The notes: generated by a model not told the origin, from the sequence alone. DNA of 64,000 bases from Mycobacterium sp. JS623 (GCF_000328565.1 NC_019966.1:620001-684000); one strand, 5' to 3'; shown: positions 27,990 to 37,796, counted from the first letter of the stretch. Program-made: numbers and translations.

Positions 27990-30900
27990 CAGCCCGAGCA
28001 GCTGCAGATCGGTGATGTACTTGACGATCATCGGCGCCGTGACGTGCGGGATATCCTTGTCCGGGCCAATTTTCGCGTCCTGCACCGCTGCGCGGAAGCG
28101 ATCGGTGGGCGCCATCGACCCGCGGATAGGCTTCTCCGGTCGCTGATAATTGTGCAGCAGCGGCAGCAGTGAGGCCTGGCGTTGCTTGTCCGGTAGTGCG
28201 CGCAGTGCCGTGTCGAACCGTTGCAGCCAGGCGTCGTAGCCCGAAATGCGTTGGATCGGGTAACCCGCGTCCGTCAGCCAGTCGACGTACTCGTCGAGCC
28301 CGATGCCGTCGTCGTACGGATTCATCACGTGGTAGGTCTCGTACCCGTCCACCACCTGCGCGCCTAGGGTTGAGATCGCGTCGGCGATGAAACCCACGGG
28401 CAGTCCGTCGAAATGCGCGCGCTGCCGGTTACCGTCCGCGTCGAGTTCGTAGAATGAGCCGGGCCCGATGCCGGTGGCGACGACGCTCAGCAACAAGCGG
28501 GTGAACATGTCCGGCACGTTGAGCTGACCCGCATACGCGGTGTCGGCCAGGATCATGTCGCACCGGAAGACGGCGACCGGCAGGCCGCACAGATCATTCG
28601 CCTCGCGCAGCAGCACCTCGCCTGCCCACTTGCTGTTGCCGTAGCCATTGGCATAGCCCTCGTTGATGGCGCGGGTCGGGCTCATGACCCGGACGTCGGC
28701 GTCCTCGGTGAACGAGGACGGTTCGATCTGGTCGCCTACTCCGATCGTTGACACGTATGTGTAGGGCTTCTGTTTGGTCGTCAGCGCGATGCGAATCAGC
28801 TCGGCAGTACCCAGTGCGTTCGGGCCGAACAGCTCGCTGTACGGCAGTACGTGGTTGACAAGCGCCGCGGGGTCGACGATCAAGTCGACGATGTCGGCCA
28901 GCCGCTGCCATGTCTGCTGATCCAGGCCGAGGTTTTCCTCGCCCTTGTCGCCGGCGATGACCTCGAGATGGCCGGCGGCCAGTTCCCGGTAATGGCGCAG
29001 CAATTCTGGATCACCGCTGTCGAAGGTTTTGTCGAGTCGATCGCGGGCGGCGACGTCGTCCTTGGCACGCACAAGGCAGATCAGCTTGCCACCGACGAGA
29101 TTCATCCGCTCCAGCCATTCCAAAGCCAGGTAGCGTCCGAGAAATCCGGTCGCTCCGGTCAGCAGGACAGTCCGCACTTCGGCGCTTGGCGACGGCAGGG
29201 TCGAGGCGGCGGCAAGAGTCTTCGCGTCGATGAACTTGTCCAGAGTGAGATCACTGGCAAGCACTTCGGTGATGGGTTTGTTTGAGCGATCGTGCACCGA
29301 GGCGAACGTCGGCCTCTTGGCACCGGGTCGCCGCTCGGCCTCGATGTAGCCGGCGATGGACCGCAGGTCGCTTGCCGGGCTGACAATGACGCCTACGGGC
29401 ACGTCGATGTCGAAGATCTCACGCAGCAGATTGCCGAATGTCAACGCCGACAACGAATCTCCGCCGAGGTCACTGAAATGAGCGTCTGGCTCCAGATCAC
29501 TTGCCGCAGCACCGAGAACCGCACCAGCGGCGCGGATGACGGTCTCCAGCACCGGCCGGTCGGCACCATTCTGACGCAGCGCGCGCAACTCGTTCGCCTG
29601 ACTGTCTGCCAGCTCGGTGTAGAGCTGCTCCAGTCGATCGCCATAGTGCACCTTCAGTTTTGGCCGTGCCAGCTTGCGGATGCCGGTCAGTAGGCCGTTC
29701 TCCAAGGTGAATGGCGTTGTCTCGATGATGAAGTCGCGGGGTATCTCGTAGGACTGCAGTCCGACGTCCTTTGCAATGTTCTGCAGCGACTCGCTGATCG
29801 CCGACTTCAGCGATTCCACGTCCCCGCCGGTTCGGTTCAAAGTGTCGTCGGTCGGCACGACGACGGCGAGCACGTAGGAGCGGGCGCTGTTGCCGTAGAC
29901 GTAGATCTGGCGGACCAGCGGGCTGTCACCGAACACCGCCTCCAACTTCGACACGGTGACGAACTCGCCCTGCGAGAGCTTGAGCACGTTGTTGCGCCGA
30001 TCCAGATAGACGAGCTGATCGGGATCGACCTCGGCCACCACGTCGCCGGTGCGGTAGTAGCCGTCGGGATCGAACACGTCAGCGGTGACTTCCGGCCGCT
30101 TGTAGTAGCCGGGAAACAAGTCCTGCGTCTTGACCAGCAGCTCGCCGCGCGGAAACGGCTGGTCGGTGTGGAAGTAACCCAGATCGGGCACGTCGACCAG
30201 CTTGTAGTCGATCACCGCCGGGCGACGCACCTGGCCGTCGATGTAGATGATCCCGGCCTCGGTCGAGCCGTAACCCTCGACGAGATGGAGGTCGAGCAGC
30301 GCTTCGACGAACTCCTTGTTCTCGGCGGAGATCGGTGCCGAGCCCGTCATTGCCGAAACGAACCGTCCGCCGAGCAGGTTCTGCGCCTGCTCCGCCATCA
30401 CATCGGCTTCGAGTACCGCACGATCGACGCCGTCGACGGACCGTCGGTCCACCTCACTCTGGAACTCGGTGAACAGCATGTCCCAGATCCGCGGCACGAA
30501 ATTGAGTTCGGTGGGCCGCACCAGCGCGAGGTCCTCGAACAACGTCGAAAGATCACTCCTTGCTGTGAAATAGGCGGTGCCGCCCTGTCCCAGCGTTCCG
30601 TACAGGATGCCCCGACCCATCACGTGGCTCATCGGCATGAAACTCAGCGTGATCAACGGCTCGACGCTCGACCCCCAGTTCCAACGCGACCTGCGCCAGA
30701 AATTCGCGACCAATCGTTCCGGGTACATCGCACCCTTCGGCGCGCCGGTGCTGCCCGAGGTGTATATCAGCAACGTTAACGGGTCTTCATCGTCGTCGGG
30801 AACGAACTCCGGCGCTGCAGGCAGCGACGCCCCGCGGTCGAGCAGTGCGGCCAGGGTCTCCACCAACACCGGGCTGCCCGCTTCGGCCAACCGCGTCTTG

Positions 30901-31520
30901 GCGGCATCGAACGCTTCACGCTGGTCGTCCACGTCGGGGTGGTAGTCGAACACAACCAGTCGCGCAGGTGTGTAGCCCGTCAACACCAGTTCGACGGCGT
31001 TGGCGAGATCGCCAATGCTCGAACCGAATACGCGAGGTTCGGTCTCTGTGACGATGGGCCGAAGCTGGCTGACTGGCGCTCTAGTCTGCAGCGGCACGGA
31101 CACCGCGCCCAACAGCACCAACGCCATGTCGATGGTCGCGTAGTCCGCACTCGCGAACCCAAGCACACAGGCTCGGTCGCCTGGCTGGACCGGCCCCGGG
31201 CCTTGGGTCAATCCGCTGGCGACCGCGCCGACGCGATCCCACAATTCGCGGTACGTGATGGTCTGGAAACAGGGCAGAAGCTCAAGAGAAGTGCGGCCGG
31301 TCGCCGGATCCGTAGTGAGGTTGACACCGCGTTCTCCAACCGCAGGCCGCTCCGCATAGGCCCCCATCACGGTGCTCATGATCCGCGGCAGCCGGAGCCC
31401 GGGCTGCTCGATCGCCGCGCTCAGTGCCTCGATGGGGCGGGCATCGACGAACTGGATGTCGGTGGAGTACAGGTCAGCGACGCGGCGCGCGAGCCGGTCT
31501 TCGCGGGAATCGGTAAACAT
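27984..31520 (-). CDS. car: Carboxylic acid reductase (adenylation, carrier and reductase domains)
   Basis: A 1178-residue three-domain enzyme. The adenylation domain spans about residues 40-640 (P-loop [14 protein letters not shown], 250-263; [14 protein letters not shown]), the carrier domain has its phosphopantetheine Ser689 ([12 protein letters not shown]), and the NADPH-dependent thioester reductase follows ([18 protein letters not shown] near 785, [12 protein letters not shown] catalytic Tyr/Lys). It activates a fatty or aromatic acid with ATP and reduces it to the aldehyde. The length equals that of mycobacterial and Nocardia CAR/FadD9 proteins. ATG 31520 is chosen; an upstream in-frame start adds 9 residues that are not conserved-looking. 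A phosphopantetheinyl transferase must be supplied from elsewhere. Confidence 0.93.
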   Translation of the reverse strand: MFTDSREDRLARRVADLYSTDIQFVDARPIEALSAAIEQPGLRLPRIMSTVMGAYAERPAVGERGVNLTTDPATGRTSLELLPCFQTITYRELWDRVGAVASGLTQGPGPVQPGDRACVLGFASADYATIDMALVLLGAVSVPLQTRAPVSQLRPIVTETEPRVFGSSIGDLANAVELVLTGYTPARLVVFDYHPDVDDQREAFDAAKTRLAEAGSPVLVETLAALLDRGASLPAAPEFVPDDDEDPLTLLIYTSGSTGAPKGAMYPERLVANFWRRSRWNWGSSVEPLITLSFMPMSHVMGRGILYGTLGQGGTAYFTARSDLSTLFEDLALVRPTELNFVPRIWDMLFTEFQSEVDRRSVDGVDRAVLEADVMAEQAQNLLGGRFVSAMTGSAPISAENKEFVEALLDLHLVEGYGSTEAGIIYIDGQVRRPAVIDYKLVDVPDLGYFHTDQPFPRGELLVKTQDLFPGYYKRPEVTADVFDPDGYYRTGDVVAEVDPDQLVYLDRRNNVLKLSQGEFVTVSKLEAVFGDSPLVRQIYVYGNSARSYVLAVVVPTDDTLNRTGGDVESLKSAISESLQNIAKDVGLQSYEIPRDFIIETTPFTLENGLLTGIRKLARPKLKVHYGDRLEQLYTELADSQANELRALRQNGADRPVLETVIRAAGAVLGAAASDLEPDAHFSDLGGDSLSALTFGNLLREIFDIDVPVGVIVSPASDLRSIAGYIEAERRPGAKRPTFASVHDRSNKPITEVLASDLTLDKFIDAKTLAAASTLPSPSAEVRTVLLTGATGFLGRYLALEWLERMNLVGGKLICLVRAKDDVAARDRLDKTFDSGDPELLRHYRELAAGHLEVIAGDKGEENLGLDQQTWQRLADIVDLIVDPAALVNHVLPYSELFGPNALGTAELIRIALTTKQKPYTYVSTIGVGDQIEPSSFTEDADVRVMSPTRAINEGYANGYGNSKWAGEVLLREANDLCGLPVAVFRCDMILADTAYAGQLNVPDMFTRLLLSVVATGIGPGSFYELDADGNRQRAHFDGLPVGFIADAISTLGAQVVDGYETYHVMNPYDDGIGLDEYVDWLTDAGYPIQRISGYDAWLQRFDTALRALPDKQRQASLLPLLHNYQRPEKPIRGSMAPTDRFRAAVQDAKIGPDKDIPHVTAPMIVKYITDLQLLGLL

Positions 31521-31586
31521 GAACAATAGCCCTTCTAAACGGCTCAATTAGTCTGTGTAACAACACTTCCACCGTAGGCCGGAACG

Positions 31587-31686
31587 GCAGAACCGCCACA
31601 CAACGTTCGGGCCGGCCCACTGCTCCGCTAGCGGCACAGTGGACTTTTGAAGTTGGCAGGAACGCAAAGATTGCCGCTAGCGGTCA
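31587..31686 (-). promoter_or_regulatory. Twin GCTAGC palindromes upstream of car
   Basis: Two CCGCTAGCGG palindromes (GCTAGC at 31627 and 31676) are 49 bp apart, the same separation as the two related boxes at the htrA locus (50). Read on the minus strand, the second is CGCTAGCGGAGCAGTGGGC, close to CGCTAGCGACAGCGGGC at htrA. The rest of the 417-bp gap up to 31937 holds nothing else that I can support. Confidence 0.5.
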
Positions 31687-31937
31687 GCCCTTGATACGCG
31701 TCGGCGATGCCAGAATCGGGGCACTGGAACGTTCTTGGCGGTTTCGGGTGGCGTCCGTTTCAGTGCATCGGGTTGGTGAAGTCAGGGCCCTGGCACGCGA
31801 GCCCGCCTTCGAGGACTCTGTTGATCAGCTTTCCGAATACCCCGAGTGAAATGCACTCCGGCAGCAACTATTTGAGGTCGACGGAACGGGAGTTCCGGCG
31901 GGCAACCGACCGGAGCCGCGGCCGCCCGGCGCGCGCC

Positions 31938-32699
31938 TCAGCCCAGGAACTCCGACTCCAGAACTAAGTCTTTGAGTAGCGTCTGATATTCGACGTGGGT
32001 TTGGTGCTCGATGGTCTGCCACCGCTTGCCTTGCTGCTCCTTCATGTAGGTGCGGTACTTGGGTGCGCCGGGAAAGCCGACGTTGTCGGCGACCACGATC
32101 GTTCCCGGATGCAGCCAGCCCCGGTCGAGTAGCCGCCGCAGGTCGTCCAGGTACACGTCCTTCCAGTGGTCGAGGAAGACGAAATCCAAACAGCCGTCAG
32201 TGAATCCGTAGTCTTTGGCGAGTACATCGAGCGTCGTCCCGTCGTCGACGGTGCCGTTGATGCAGGTGACGCGATCGGCGAGGCCGGCGTGCGCCCACAC
32301 GCGGCGGGCCACCGAGGCGTTGGCACTCGACTTTTCGATAGAGAACACCATGGCACCCGGTGCCGCTCGGGCGATCCGCAGACCGCTGTATCCGCAGTAG
32401 GCACCCAGTTCCATGGCGAGCTTCGGATTCGCGCGCTTGACGGCGGCGTCGAGCAGCTGGCCCTTCTCGTCGCCGACGTTCATGAGGATCGACTTGTCGT
32501 AGGCAAAGTTGTCGATGGCGTCGATCGCGGCGTCGACGTCGCCCGCCGGAGCATTGGCGATGACGTAACCGGCCATCGTCTCCTCCCGGCCGTCACCCAT
32601 CTGACCCGTCCGCATAACGCTCAGGCCACCGAAAGCCATGCGCAGGAGCGAGTACCTCAAGAATGGAAACTTCTGTCGCAGCGTCCTAGTCAGACTCAT
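31938..32699 (-). CDS. Catechol O-methyltransferase-like SAM methyltransferase
   Basis: A 253-residue class I methyltransferase of the COMT type. LAMELGAYCGYSGLRIARAA gives the SAM motif (residues about 94-113), with IEKSSANASVARRV next, and the metal-binding LDFVFLDHWKDVYLDDL region carrying the catalytic Asp. It transfers a methyl group to a catechol-like hydroxyl, needing a divalent metal. It resembles M. tuberculosis Rv1703c in domain layout. It is a single gene, 411 bp from car and 230 bp from the yceI-like gene. The region 32700-32931 upstream holds no gene. Confidence 0.88.
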   Translation of the reverse strand: MSLTRTLRQKFPFLRYSLLRMAFGGLSVMRTGQMGDGREETMAGYVIANAPAGDVDAAIDAIDNFAYDKSILMNVGDEKGQLLDAAVKRANPKLAMELGAYCGYSGLRIARAAPGAMVFSIEKSSANASVARRVWAHAGLADRVTCINGTVDDGTTLDVLAKDYGFTDGCLDFVFLDHWKDVYLDDLRRLLDRGWLHPGTIVVADNVGFPGAPKYRTYMKEQQGKRWQTIEHQTHVEYQTLLKDLVLESEFLG

Positions 32700-32931
32700 T
32701 GCACCGAAACCTCATCTCTGCACCCAGACTTCGACATTCGATCGGCCCTTTCTGTTAACACGTGTCACTGTTCACAGGACCCGCCCGGGAAGGCTTGGGC
32801 ACTGTGGGCCATGCGGTTCGAAACCAACTCTGAATGCATCCGCAATCTTGTTCGAAGGCCGGATCACCGCGGCGAGAAATCACTAAGCGTGCCAGCCAGA
32901 TCCACCGCTGACCTGGCACACCCGGCTCCAG

Positions 32932-33435
32932 TCAGACTCGCTTCAGGGTGGCGTCGAGGATGACCTTGACCGGCTTGGTAGTGCCTCGTCGGCTGATCCC
33001 ATACTCCTTGGGCGACACGACGACGGTGGCGTGGTAGCGGGGCCGTCCCAGTGTGGTCGCCCGCGTCGCATGGAAGGTGACTGACTGGCTGATGTCGCGG
33101 ACGCGCAGCGTGCCGCTGACGTTGAGTCCGGTGGGCGTCTCGACGAGGGCGGTGCTACGGAACTCCAGAGTTGGAAACCGTGCTGTCGCGAACACGGTGT
33201 CTGCGCCGAGGTGCTCGTCGCGCAACTTGATGCCGGTATCCACGCTGTCTGTCCATACGATCGCTGAGATCGCGGATTCGGCCACAGAGCGACCCACGGT
33301 GATCACCGACTCGTATCGGTCGAACCGACCATTGACCTTCATGCCGAAGGCCGCCTTGGCCTGGAAACCGATTGACGACGCTGCGGTATCCAGGGTCCAC
33401 TCGCCGGAGCTCAACTCAGTGCTCACCAAGACCAT
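32932..33435 (-). CDS. YceI-family polyisoprenoid-binding-like protein
   Basis: A 167-residue lipocalin-like protein. The start GEWTLDTAASSIGFQAKAAF, KVNGRFDRYESVITVG, and the strands DEHLGADTVFATARFPTLEF (first part DEHLGADTVFATARF) and PRYHATVVVSPKEYGISRRG are characteristic. YceI proteins bind isoprenoid quinones or related lipids. Start ATG 33435 is preceded by AAGGAG at short spacing; the frame is open to 33531 without family sequence. A relic tetR 5' end with an intact operator-like palindrome lies in the divergent upstream region. Confidence 0.9.
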   Translation of the reverse strand: MVLVSTELSSGEWTLDTAASSIGFQAKAAFGMKVNGRFDRYESVITVGRSVAESAISAIVWTDSVDTGIKLRDEHLGADTVFATARFPTLEFRSTALVETPTGLNVSGTLRVRDISQSVTFHATRATTLGRPRYHATVVVSPKEYGISRRGTTKPVKVILDATLKRV

Positions 33436-33548
33436 CGACTCCTTGCTTAATTCCTGTCGGGCATCAGTTCTGACAGGCGTTGCGCGGCGGCTGGAACAGG
33501 ATTCTTCGTCAACTGCGACAGGAGGTCGCACGGCGAATCTCTTCCCAG

Positions 33549-33585
33549 CTCTATTATCAATCGATCATAAGCGTACCCTCGTGGC
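33549..33585. promoter_or_regulatory. Orphan TetR-operator-like sequence
   Basis: CTATTATCAATCGATCATAAG (first 20 bases CTATTATCAATCGATCATAA) is an imperfect palindrome, nearly identical to ATTATCAATCGATAAT at the living tetR promoter (37797-37813). From CTATTATC to the ATG is 36 bases in both loci. It may still bind the TetR encoded at 37120-37779. Confidence 0.6.
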
Positions 33586-33586
33586 G

Positions 33587-33643
33587 ATGCCACGCCAACC
33601 CCGCTACCGCCCGACGCCGACGCCCTGTCATCCGCTCACGTGA
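33587..33643 (+). pseudogene. Relic 5' end of a tetR gene
   Basis: An 18-codon frame MPRQPRYRPTPTPCHPLT that begins like the TetR at 37779 (MPRKSPPTKVRLRR) and is preceded by the same promoter/operator arrangement and in-frame upstream translation (LLSID..TL..MPR in both). The rest of the gene is missing; the dps gene ends at 33650. It is best read as the start of a repressor gene, once divergent from the yceI-like gene and lost by deletion. Confidence 0.55.
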
Positions 33644-33649
33644 CCCTAC

Positions 33650-34141
33650 TCACACCTTGCGGTTCTCGGACTTGAGCATCCACGCCTGCTTCTCCAGCGA
33701 GTCGATGATCTCGTGCAGGAGGTCACTGGTGCTTGGATCGAGGGCGTCGACCGCATCGTGGACCGTACGGATGGTGCTGACCGCCGCGTAGATCCGGATG
33801 GTGATCAGGTCCACTGTCTCGGTGGTGTTCTGCTCGGCGGGCGGGAACGCCGGCAGCGTAGTAGACGCTGCGACCGTGTCAGTTCGCCCGTCGGGAACGG
33901 CGTTGAGGGCGCGCATCCGCTCGGCGATCGTGTCGCTGGATTCCCTTGCAATGTCGACGATTTCGTCGAGTTGCAGGTGCAGATCGCGGAAATTGGTGCC
34001 AATGAGGTTCCAATGCGCCTGCTTGCCCTGCAGATGCAATTCGATTAGATCCACCAGTACCGCCTGTAGGTCTTGTGCCAAGCTGGATGGGGCTTCGAAC
34101 TGCCGAATATCGTCGTGGGGTCGACGTAACGAAGTGGTCAT
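33650..34141 (-). CDS. dps: Dps-type ferritin-like DNA-protection protein
   Basis: A 163-residue Dps protein. The ferroxidase segment HLQGKQAHWNLIGTNFRDLH (residues 36-55) with following LDEIVDIAR gives the His/Asp/Glu ligands, and the C-terminal helix ends KQAWMLKSENRKV. The sequence pattern is closer to the second mycobacterial Dps (Dps2) than to Dps1, as it lacks the long basic tail. It forms dodecamers that store iron and protect DNA from peroxide. GTC ATG start follows GAGGAAG. A GCCAGC-type box lies about 85-108 bases upstream. Confidence 0.92.
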   Translation of the reverse strand: MTTSLRRPHDDIRQFEAPSSLAQDLQAVLVDLIELHLQGKQAHWNLIGTNFRDLHLQLDEIVDIARESSDTIAERMRALNAVPDGRTDTVAASTTLPAFPPAEQNTTETVDLITIRIYAAVSTIRTVHDAVDALDPSTSDLLHEIIDSLEKQAWMLKSENRKV

Positions 34142-34225
34142 GACAAGTTCTTCCTCGTGGTTTTGATAGCGCTGATCGGTTGTTGCGCAACGCTATATGT
34201 CATGGTGTTCAGCGTTTAGCGCCGT

Positions 34226-34249
34226 GCTGACCCTGTCATCCCGGCTGGC
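34226..34249 (-). promoter_or_regulatory. GCTAGC-like box upstream of dps
   Basis: Minus-strand GCCAGCCGGGATGACAGGG matches GCTAGCnGGtATGAC with one change in the core. The following region contains a TTGCGCAA palindrome (34183-34190) inside a TAGCG/CGCTA inverted repeat, and GATAGCGCTGATC (34165-34177). Confidence 0.45.
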
Positions 34250-34435
34250 ACCACTCGCCGTACTGACGCTTGCTGCAATCGGTCATGCCGGTTCATCGCG
34301 ACGCGAAGGTTCACACCCGATCCTCAGCTTTGTGACGGCACAGTTTCGTTAGGCCGACGGCGTTGTATTTACTGGCGCCATGGTTGCCGCCCACGAATCC
34401 GTCATTGAGCACCAATCCGCTACGAAGGGACTGCG

Positions 34436-35008
34436 ATGAGCACCCGAATTCTGGTCCTCGTCGGCAGCCTGCGCTCCGGCTCGGACAACCTGCGCCTCGG
34501 CGAGGCGGCTGTCAAGCTCGCACCGAACGGCATCTCGGTCGAAATCTTCGACGGCCTGGCCGATGTCGCCCTGTACAACGAAGACATCGATCAACCAGGG
34601 GTCGTCGCGGCCGCAGATCGGCTCCGCTCCGAAGTTCAGTCGGCCGACGCCCTTCTGCTCGTGACCCCCGAATACAACGGCACGATGTCCGCCGCCCTCA
34701 AGAACGCCATCGATTGGATCTCGCGTCCGTTCGGTGCCGGCGTCATCACCGGCAAGCCGGTGGCTGTCATCGGGACCTCACACGGGCAGTACGGCGGGGC
34801 GTGGGCGCACGATGACGCGCGCAAGGCAGCACGCATCGCGGGAGCAAATGTGCTCGATGATCTCAAGCTGTCGGTGCCGGCCTCACACACCCGCTTCGCC
34901 AGCTCTCATCCTGTCGACGACGAGGAGATCGCCGTCACGATGCCGGAAATCCTGACCACTCTCGCCGCCGCGGTCCTCAGTCGGGATGGCCAACATAGCG
35001 GTGAATGA
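34436..35008 (+). CDS. NAD(P)H-dependent FMN reductase
   Basis: A 190-residue flavodoxin-fold protein. The phosphate-binding loop is LVGSLRSGSDNLRLGE (residues 7-22), and LLLVTPEYNGTMSAALKNAIDWISRP (first part LLLVTPEYNGTMSAALKNA) is the FMN-binding signature of the NADPH-dependent FMN reductase family, followed by GTSHGQYGGAWA. It reduces FMN, quinones or metal ions in the cytoplasm. ATG 34436 follows AAGGGA. It is divergent from dps, with a 294-bp gap that holds the dps box. Confidence 0.92.
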   Translation: MSTRILVLVGSLRSGSDNLRLGEAAVKLAPNGISVEIFDGLADVALYNEDIDQPGVVAAADRLRSEVQSADALLLVTPEYNGTMSAALKNAIDWISRPFGAGVITGKPVAVIGTSHGQYGGAWAHDDARKAARIAGANVLDDLKLSVPASHTRFASSHPVDDEEIAVTMPEILTTLAAAVLSRDGQHSGE

Positions 35009-35028
35009 GCTCGCCACGCCGTCAGTCG

Positions 35029-35913
35029 CTAGAACCGTGTCAGCGGGGCCGATACGCCTGGAGTCAGTTCGTTCTGCGCCTTCTTGAACGCAGTGTTCAG
35101 CGAGTCCAGTGTGAGAGCAGCCGGATGGCTGACATGGATCTCGATCTGGTACTCGGGCTGTCCGGTGCGGCCGAATATCGGCAGGACAACGAATTCTGTT
35201 GCCAACAAATCCGTTTCGAGTGTTCTGGTGATCGACCGTAGGTTGACCATCGTCATCAGCTTGGTCAACTGCCGTGCCACCGCGGCGGTCGGCTCTAGAG
35301 ACGCCAAGAGTGCGGAGACACGGTCGTGCAATGACGCGTGGGCGTCATCGAATCTCCAGGCTCCATAGCCGCGTTCGCGGACATCGGCGAGCACCTGCCG
35401 ATAATGATCGATGTCGGCCCGGGTGAGCCGCGGCGTGACCCCTCGCAGCCACCGGTCTACCTCGGCCTCGTCCCGCCACGCCATCGCGACGAGGCCGAAC
35501 GGCGGGTCGATCGGAAAGCGCTGTCCGACAACGTGTTCACTGTCACTAGTGTGGCCCACTGCATCGATGATTGTGAGGTGGGCTTCGTCGATCCGCGACA
35601 TCGAACAGCCGGCCGCCAGGCTCTCGTGGAGATTGACCAATGCGGTTCGGCCTTGGTCGAGCAGTGGAAACTGGTTGCGCAGCGCACGTACCAATCCGAA
35701 GAGCCCGCTGCCGAGTCGGTAGCGGCGATCGTCATAGCGGGCGACCCATCCGCCGTCCTCGAGTTCTCCCAGTACCAGCGCGCACGTCGATGTGGTGATG
35801 CCGCATTGTCGGGCTAGCTGGGCGGAGGTCAGGGCCGCCGATGACGCGGCCAGCGCATCAAGGACATCCATTGCCCGCCGGGTCGGCGGTGACTTGGGCG
35901 TTGACGCGGGCAC
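35029..35913 (-). CDS. IclR-family transcriptional regulator
   Basis: A 294-residue regulator. The N-terminal winged helix is RRAMDVLDALAASSAALTSA, then LARQCGITTSTCALVLGELE (residues about 14-55); the effector domain follows, with a less typical sequence. GTG 35913 is chosen because AAGGAGGG lies 4-5 bases upstream; the frame extends to 36012 but would overlap the divergent gene. It probably controls the divergent dehydrogenase gene through the perfect palindrome at 35955-35968. Confidence 0.85.
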   Translation of the reverse strand: MPASTPKSPPTRRAMDVLDALAASSAALTSAQLARQCGITTSTCALVLGELEDGGWVARYDDRRYRLGSGLFGLVRALRNQFPLLDQGRTALVNLHESLAAGCSMSRIDEAHLTIIDAVGHTSDSEHVVGQRFPIDPPFGLVAMAWRDEAEVDRWLRGVTPRLTRADIDHYRQVLADVRERGYGAWRFDDAHASLHDRVSALLASLEPTAAVARQLTKLMTMVNLRSITRTLETDLLATEFVVLPIFGRTGQPEYQIEIHVSHPAALTLDSLNTAFKKAQNELTPGVSAPLTRF

Positions 35914-35954
35914 GATTCCCTCCTTACGATCCGTCCGAATACTAGCAACGAGCG

Positions 35955-35968
35955 TCCTAATATTAGGA
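35955..35968. promoter_or_regulatory. Palindromic operator between iclR and the dehydrogenase gene
   Basis: TCCTAATATTAGGA is a perfect 14-bp palindrome, unusually A/T-rich for this genome, located 7 bases before the dehydrogenase ATG and 42 bases before the iclR start. Position and symmetry fit an IclR operator that blocks translation or transcription initiation. Confidence 0.7.
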
Positions 35969-35974
35969 GAAACT

Positions 35975-37123
35975 ATGTCAATTCCGGTGGCGGTGTGGGG
36001 CCCAGGCTCCATGGGTGTGATCGCGCTGCGGGGCGTGATCGATCACCCCGAACTGGAGTTGGTTGACCTCGTCGTGCACAGCGACGCGAAGGCCGGAAGA
36101 GACGCCGGCGAACTGTGCGGCATCGACCCGATCGGCGTCATCGCGACCACGGATCCCTCAGCACTGCTCGCCGGTGGCGCCGATGTGGTGGTCTATGCGG
36201 CTGCCGCTAACCTGCGGCCGCTGGAGGCGGTCAACGACATGGTGTCGATCCTGAGTGCAGGCAAGAACGTGGTGTCGTGTTCGGTCGTTCCGTTGGTGTA
36301 TCCCAACGCCGTCGATCCCGCGTTCACCGACCCGCTGCGCGAGGCCGCTCTTGCCGGTGGCGTGTCGTTCTTCACCACCGGCATCGACAGCGGATTCGCC
36401 AACGATGTGCTGCCGCTGGCGCTTTCAGGAGTTGCCCGCAGCATCGACTCCATCCGCGTCACCGAGATGTTCAACTATGCGACCTATCCGGACGCGACGG
36501 CCGTGTACGAGATCCTCGGATTCGGCAAGCCGCCAGAAGAACTCCCGTTCGCCGCGACACCGGGCGTGTTCACCTTCGGCTGGGGACCTGTGCTGCACCA
36601 GTTGGCCGACGGCCTCGGGGTTCACATCGACGACATCAAGGAGACGGTCGAGCGCATACCCGCGGACATCTCGTTCGACACCCCGACCGGGCACATCACC
36701 GCCGGAACAATCGCCGCGATGCGATCCACCTTGACCGGGTACGTCGAGGGCCATCCGACCCTCGTCATCGACCACGTCAGCCGCATGCACGACGACATCG
36801 CACCCGATTGGCCGCAGCCGCACATCTCAATCCAACCGCGGGATCTCGGCTTCGGCGGAGCCTCGGGCCAAGGCGTCTACCGCGTCGAAATCGAAGGCTC
36901 ACCGAGCATGCGGTGTGAGTTCGAGATGGCCGACGACCACGATCACGACCTCGGCGCGAGGATGGCCGGAGCCTCCCGGATGGTCAACGCGATTCCGGCC
37001 GTCTGCGCCGCGAAGCCAGGTCTCTTGTCGGCGTTGGACCTGCCGCTCATCACCGGAAAGGGATTAGTGAAACGCGCATCGGGTCCGTCGCCGGATAGCC
37101 GGCTGGTCGGCAGGTTTGGCTAA
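35975..37123 (+). CDS. DapB-like NAD(P)-dependent dehydrogenase
   Basis: A 382-residue protein with an N-terminal dihydrodipicolinate-reductase-type Rossmann fold: PVAVWGPGSMGVIALRGVID (residues 4-23), then DVVVYAAAANLRPLEAVNDM. The remainder resembles diaminopentanoate/amino-acid dehydrogenase-like proteins found near catabolic genes. It probably oxidises or reduces an imine or amine intermediate. ATG 35975 follows AGGAG. It is divergent from the iclR gene and its stop overlaps the convergent tetR stop by 4 bases. Confidence 0.8.
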   Translation: MSIPVAVWGPGSMGVIALRGVIDHPELELVDLVVHSDAKAGRDAGELCGIDPIGVIATTDPSALLAGGADVVVYAAAANLRPLEAVNDMVSILSAGKNVVSCSVVPLVYPNAVDPAFTDPLREAALAGGVSFFTTGIDSGFANDVLPLALSGVARSIDSIRVTEMFNYATYPDATAVYEILGFGKPPEELPFAATPGVFTFGWGPVLHQLADGLGVHIDDIKETVERIPADISFDTPTGHITAGTIAAMRSTLTGYVEGHPTLVIDHVSRMHDDIAPDWPQPHISIQPRDLGFGGASGQGVYRVEIEGSPSMRCEFEMADDHDHDLGARMAGASRMVNAIPAVCAAKPGLLSALDLPLITGKGLVKRASGPSPDSRLVGRFG

Positions 37124-37779
37124 AGACCTGCCAGACCCGGCAGCAGGGTGGAGACCAGTCCTTCTGCGTGCGCGTCGATCCAGTTGGGGCTCTTCGGGTC
37201 TCGGCCGGTGAGCAGGCGCACCTCCGCGGCGTTCACAAAGGGCAGCGCCGACGCGCCAATCAATACGTAGTAGACGATGTCGCTGTCGATCGGCGCGGCG
37301 ACACCGGCGTCACGAAGCATCTGCCATGCCGCCCGGATGCCGGTGAAGAACGGCTTGATGTGAGTCTCTGTCAGCCATGTCAAACGCTCACTTGGCGTGG
37401 TGCCTTCATGCATCATGATCTGGTTGAGTTCAGGGTGCTCCGCGGCGAATCGCACGAATCCGCGTATCCCGTCGGCAAATGCCGCCGCGAGCTCTGACAC
37501 CTCCACGCCGGTGAGTTTCGCGGGGAAGACGCCGTAGATCGCCTCTCGCAACATACCGAACATGTGATCCACCGCAGCCGTCCATAGCGCCGTCTTGGAC
37601 TCGAAGTGATAGCTGATCTGCGGCTGGTGCGCCTGAACACGCGCCGCGATCGCACGCGTCGACGCGCCGTCAAAGCCCTTGGCCCCGAACTCGACCAGCG
37701 CCGACTCCAGCAGCGCTTCCCGGATATCGGACCTGTTCCGGCGCAGGCGCACCTTCGTCGGCGGGGACTTGCGCGGCAT
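37120..37779 (-). CDS. TetR-family repressor
   Basis: A 219-residue repressor. The helix-turn-helix is ALVEFGAKGFDGASTRAIAA then HQPQISYHFESKTALW (residues about 28-65). The basic start MPRKSPPTKVRLRRNRSD is functional-looking. It is divergent from the PPOX-methyltransferase-DUF2236 operon and very probably represses it through the ATTATC..GATAAT palindrome. ATG 37779 is chosen; the frame extends upstream into the operator. A relic of a second copy lies at 33587. Confidence 0.9.
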   Translation of the reverse strand: MPRKSPPTKVRLRRNRSDIREALLESALVEFGAKGFDGASTRAIAARVQAHQPQISYHFESKTALWTAAVDHMFGMLREAIYGVFPAKLTGVEVSELAAAFADGIRGFVRFAAEHPELNQIMMHEGTTPSERLTWLTETHIKPFFTGIRAAWQMLRDAGVAAPIDSDIVYYVLIGASALPFVNAAEVRLLTGRDPKSPNWIDAHAEGLVSTLLPGLAGL

Positions 37780-37796
37780 GCCAAACAGTGTACCTT

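Noticed and set aside
31707..31967. An 86-codon plus-strand frame in the car upstream gap.
   Set aside because: Low-complexity Arg/Ser translation, no ribosome site, and it overlaps the end of the O-methyltransferase gene.
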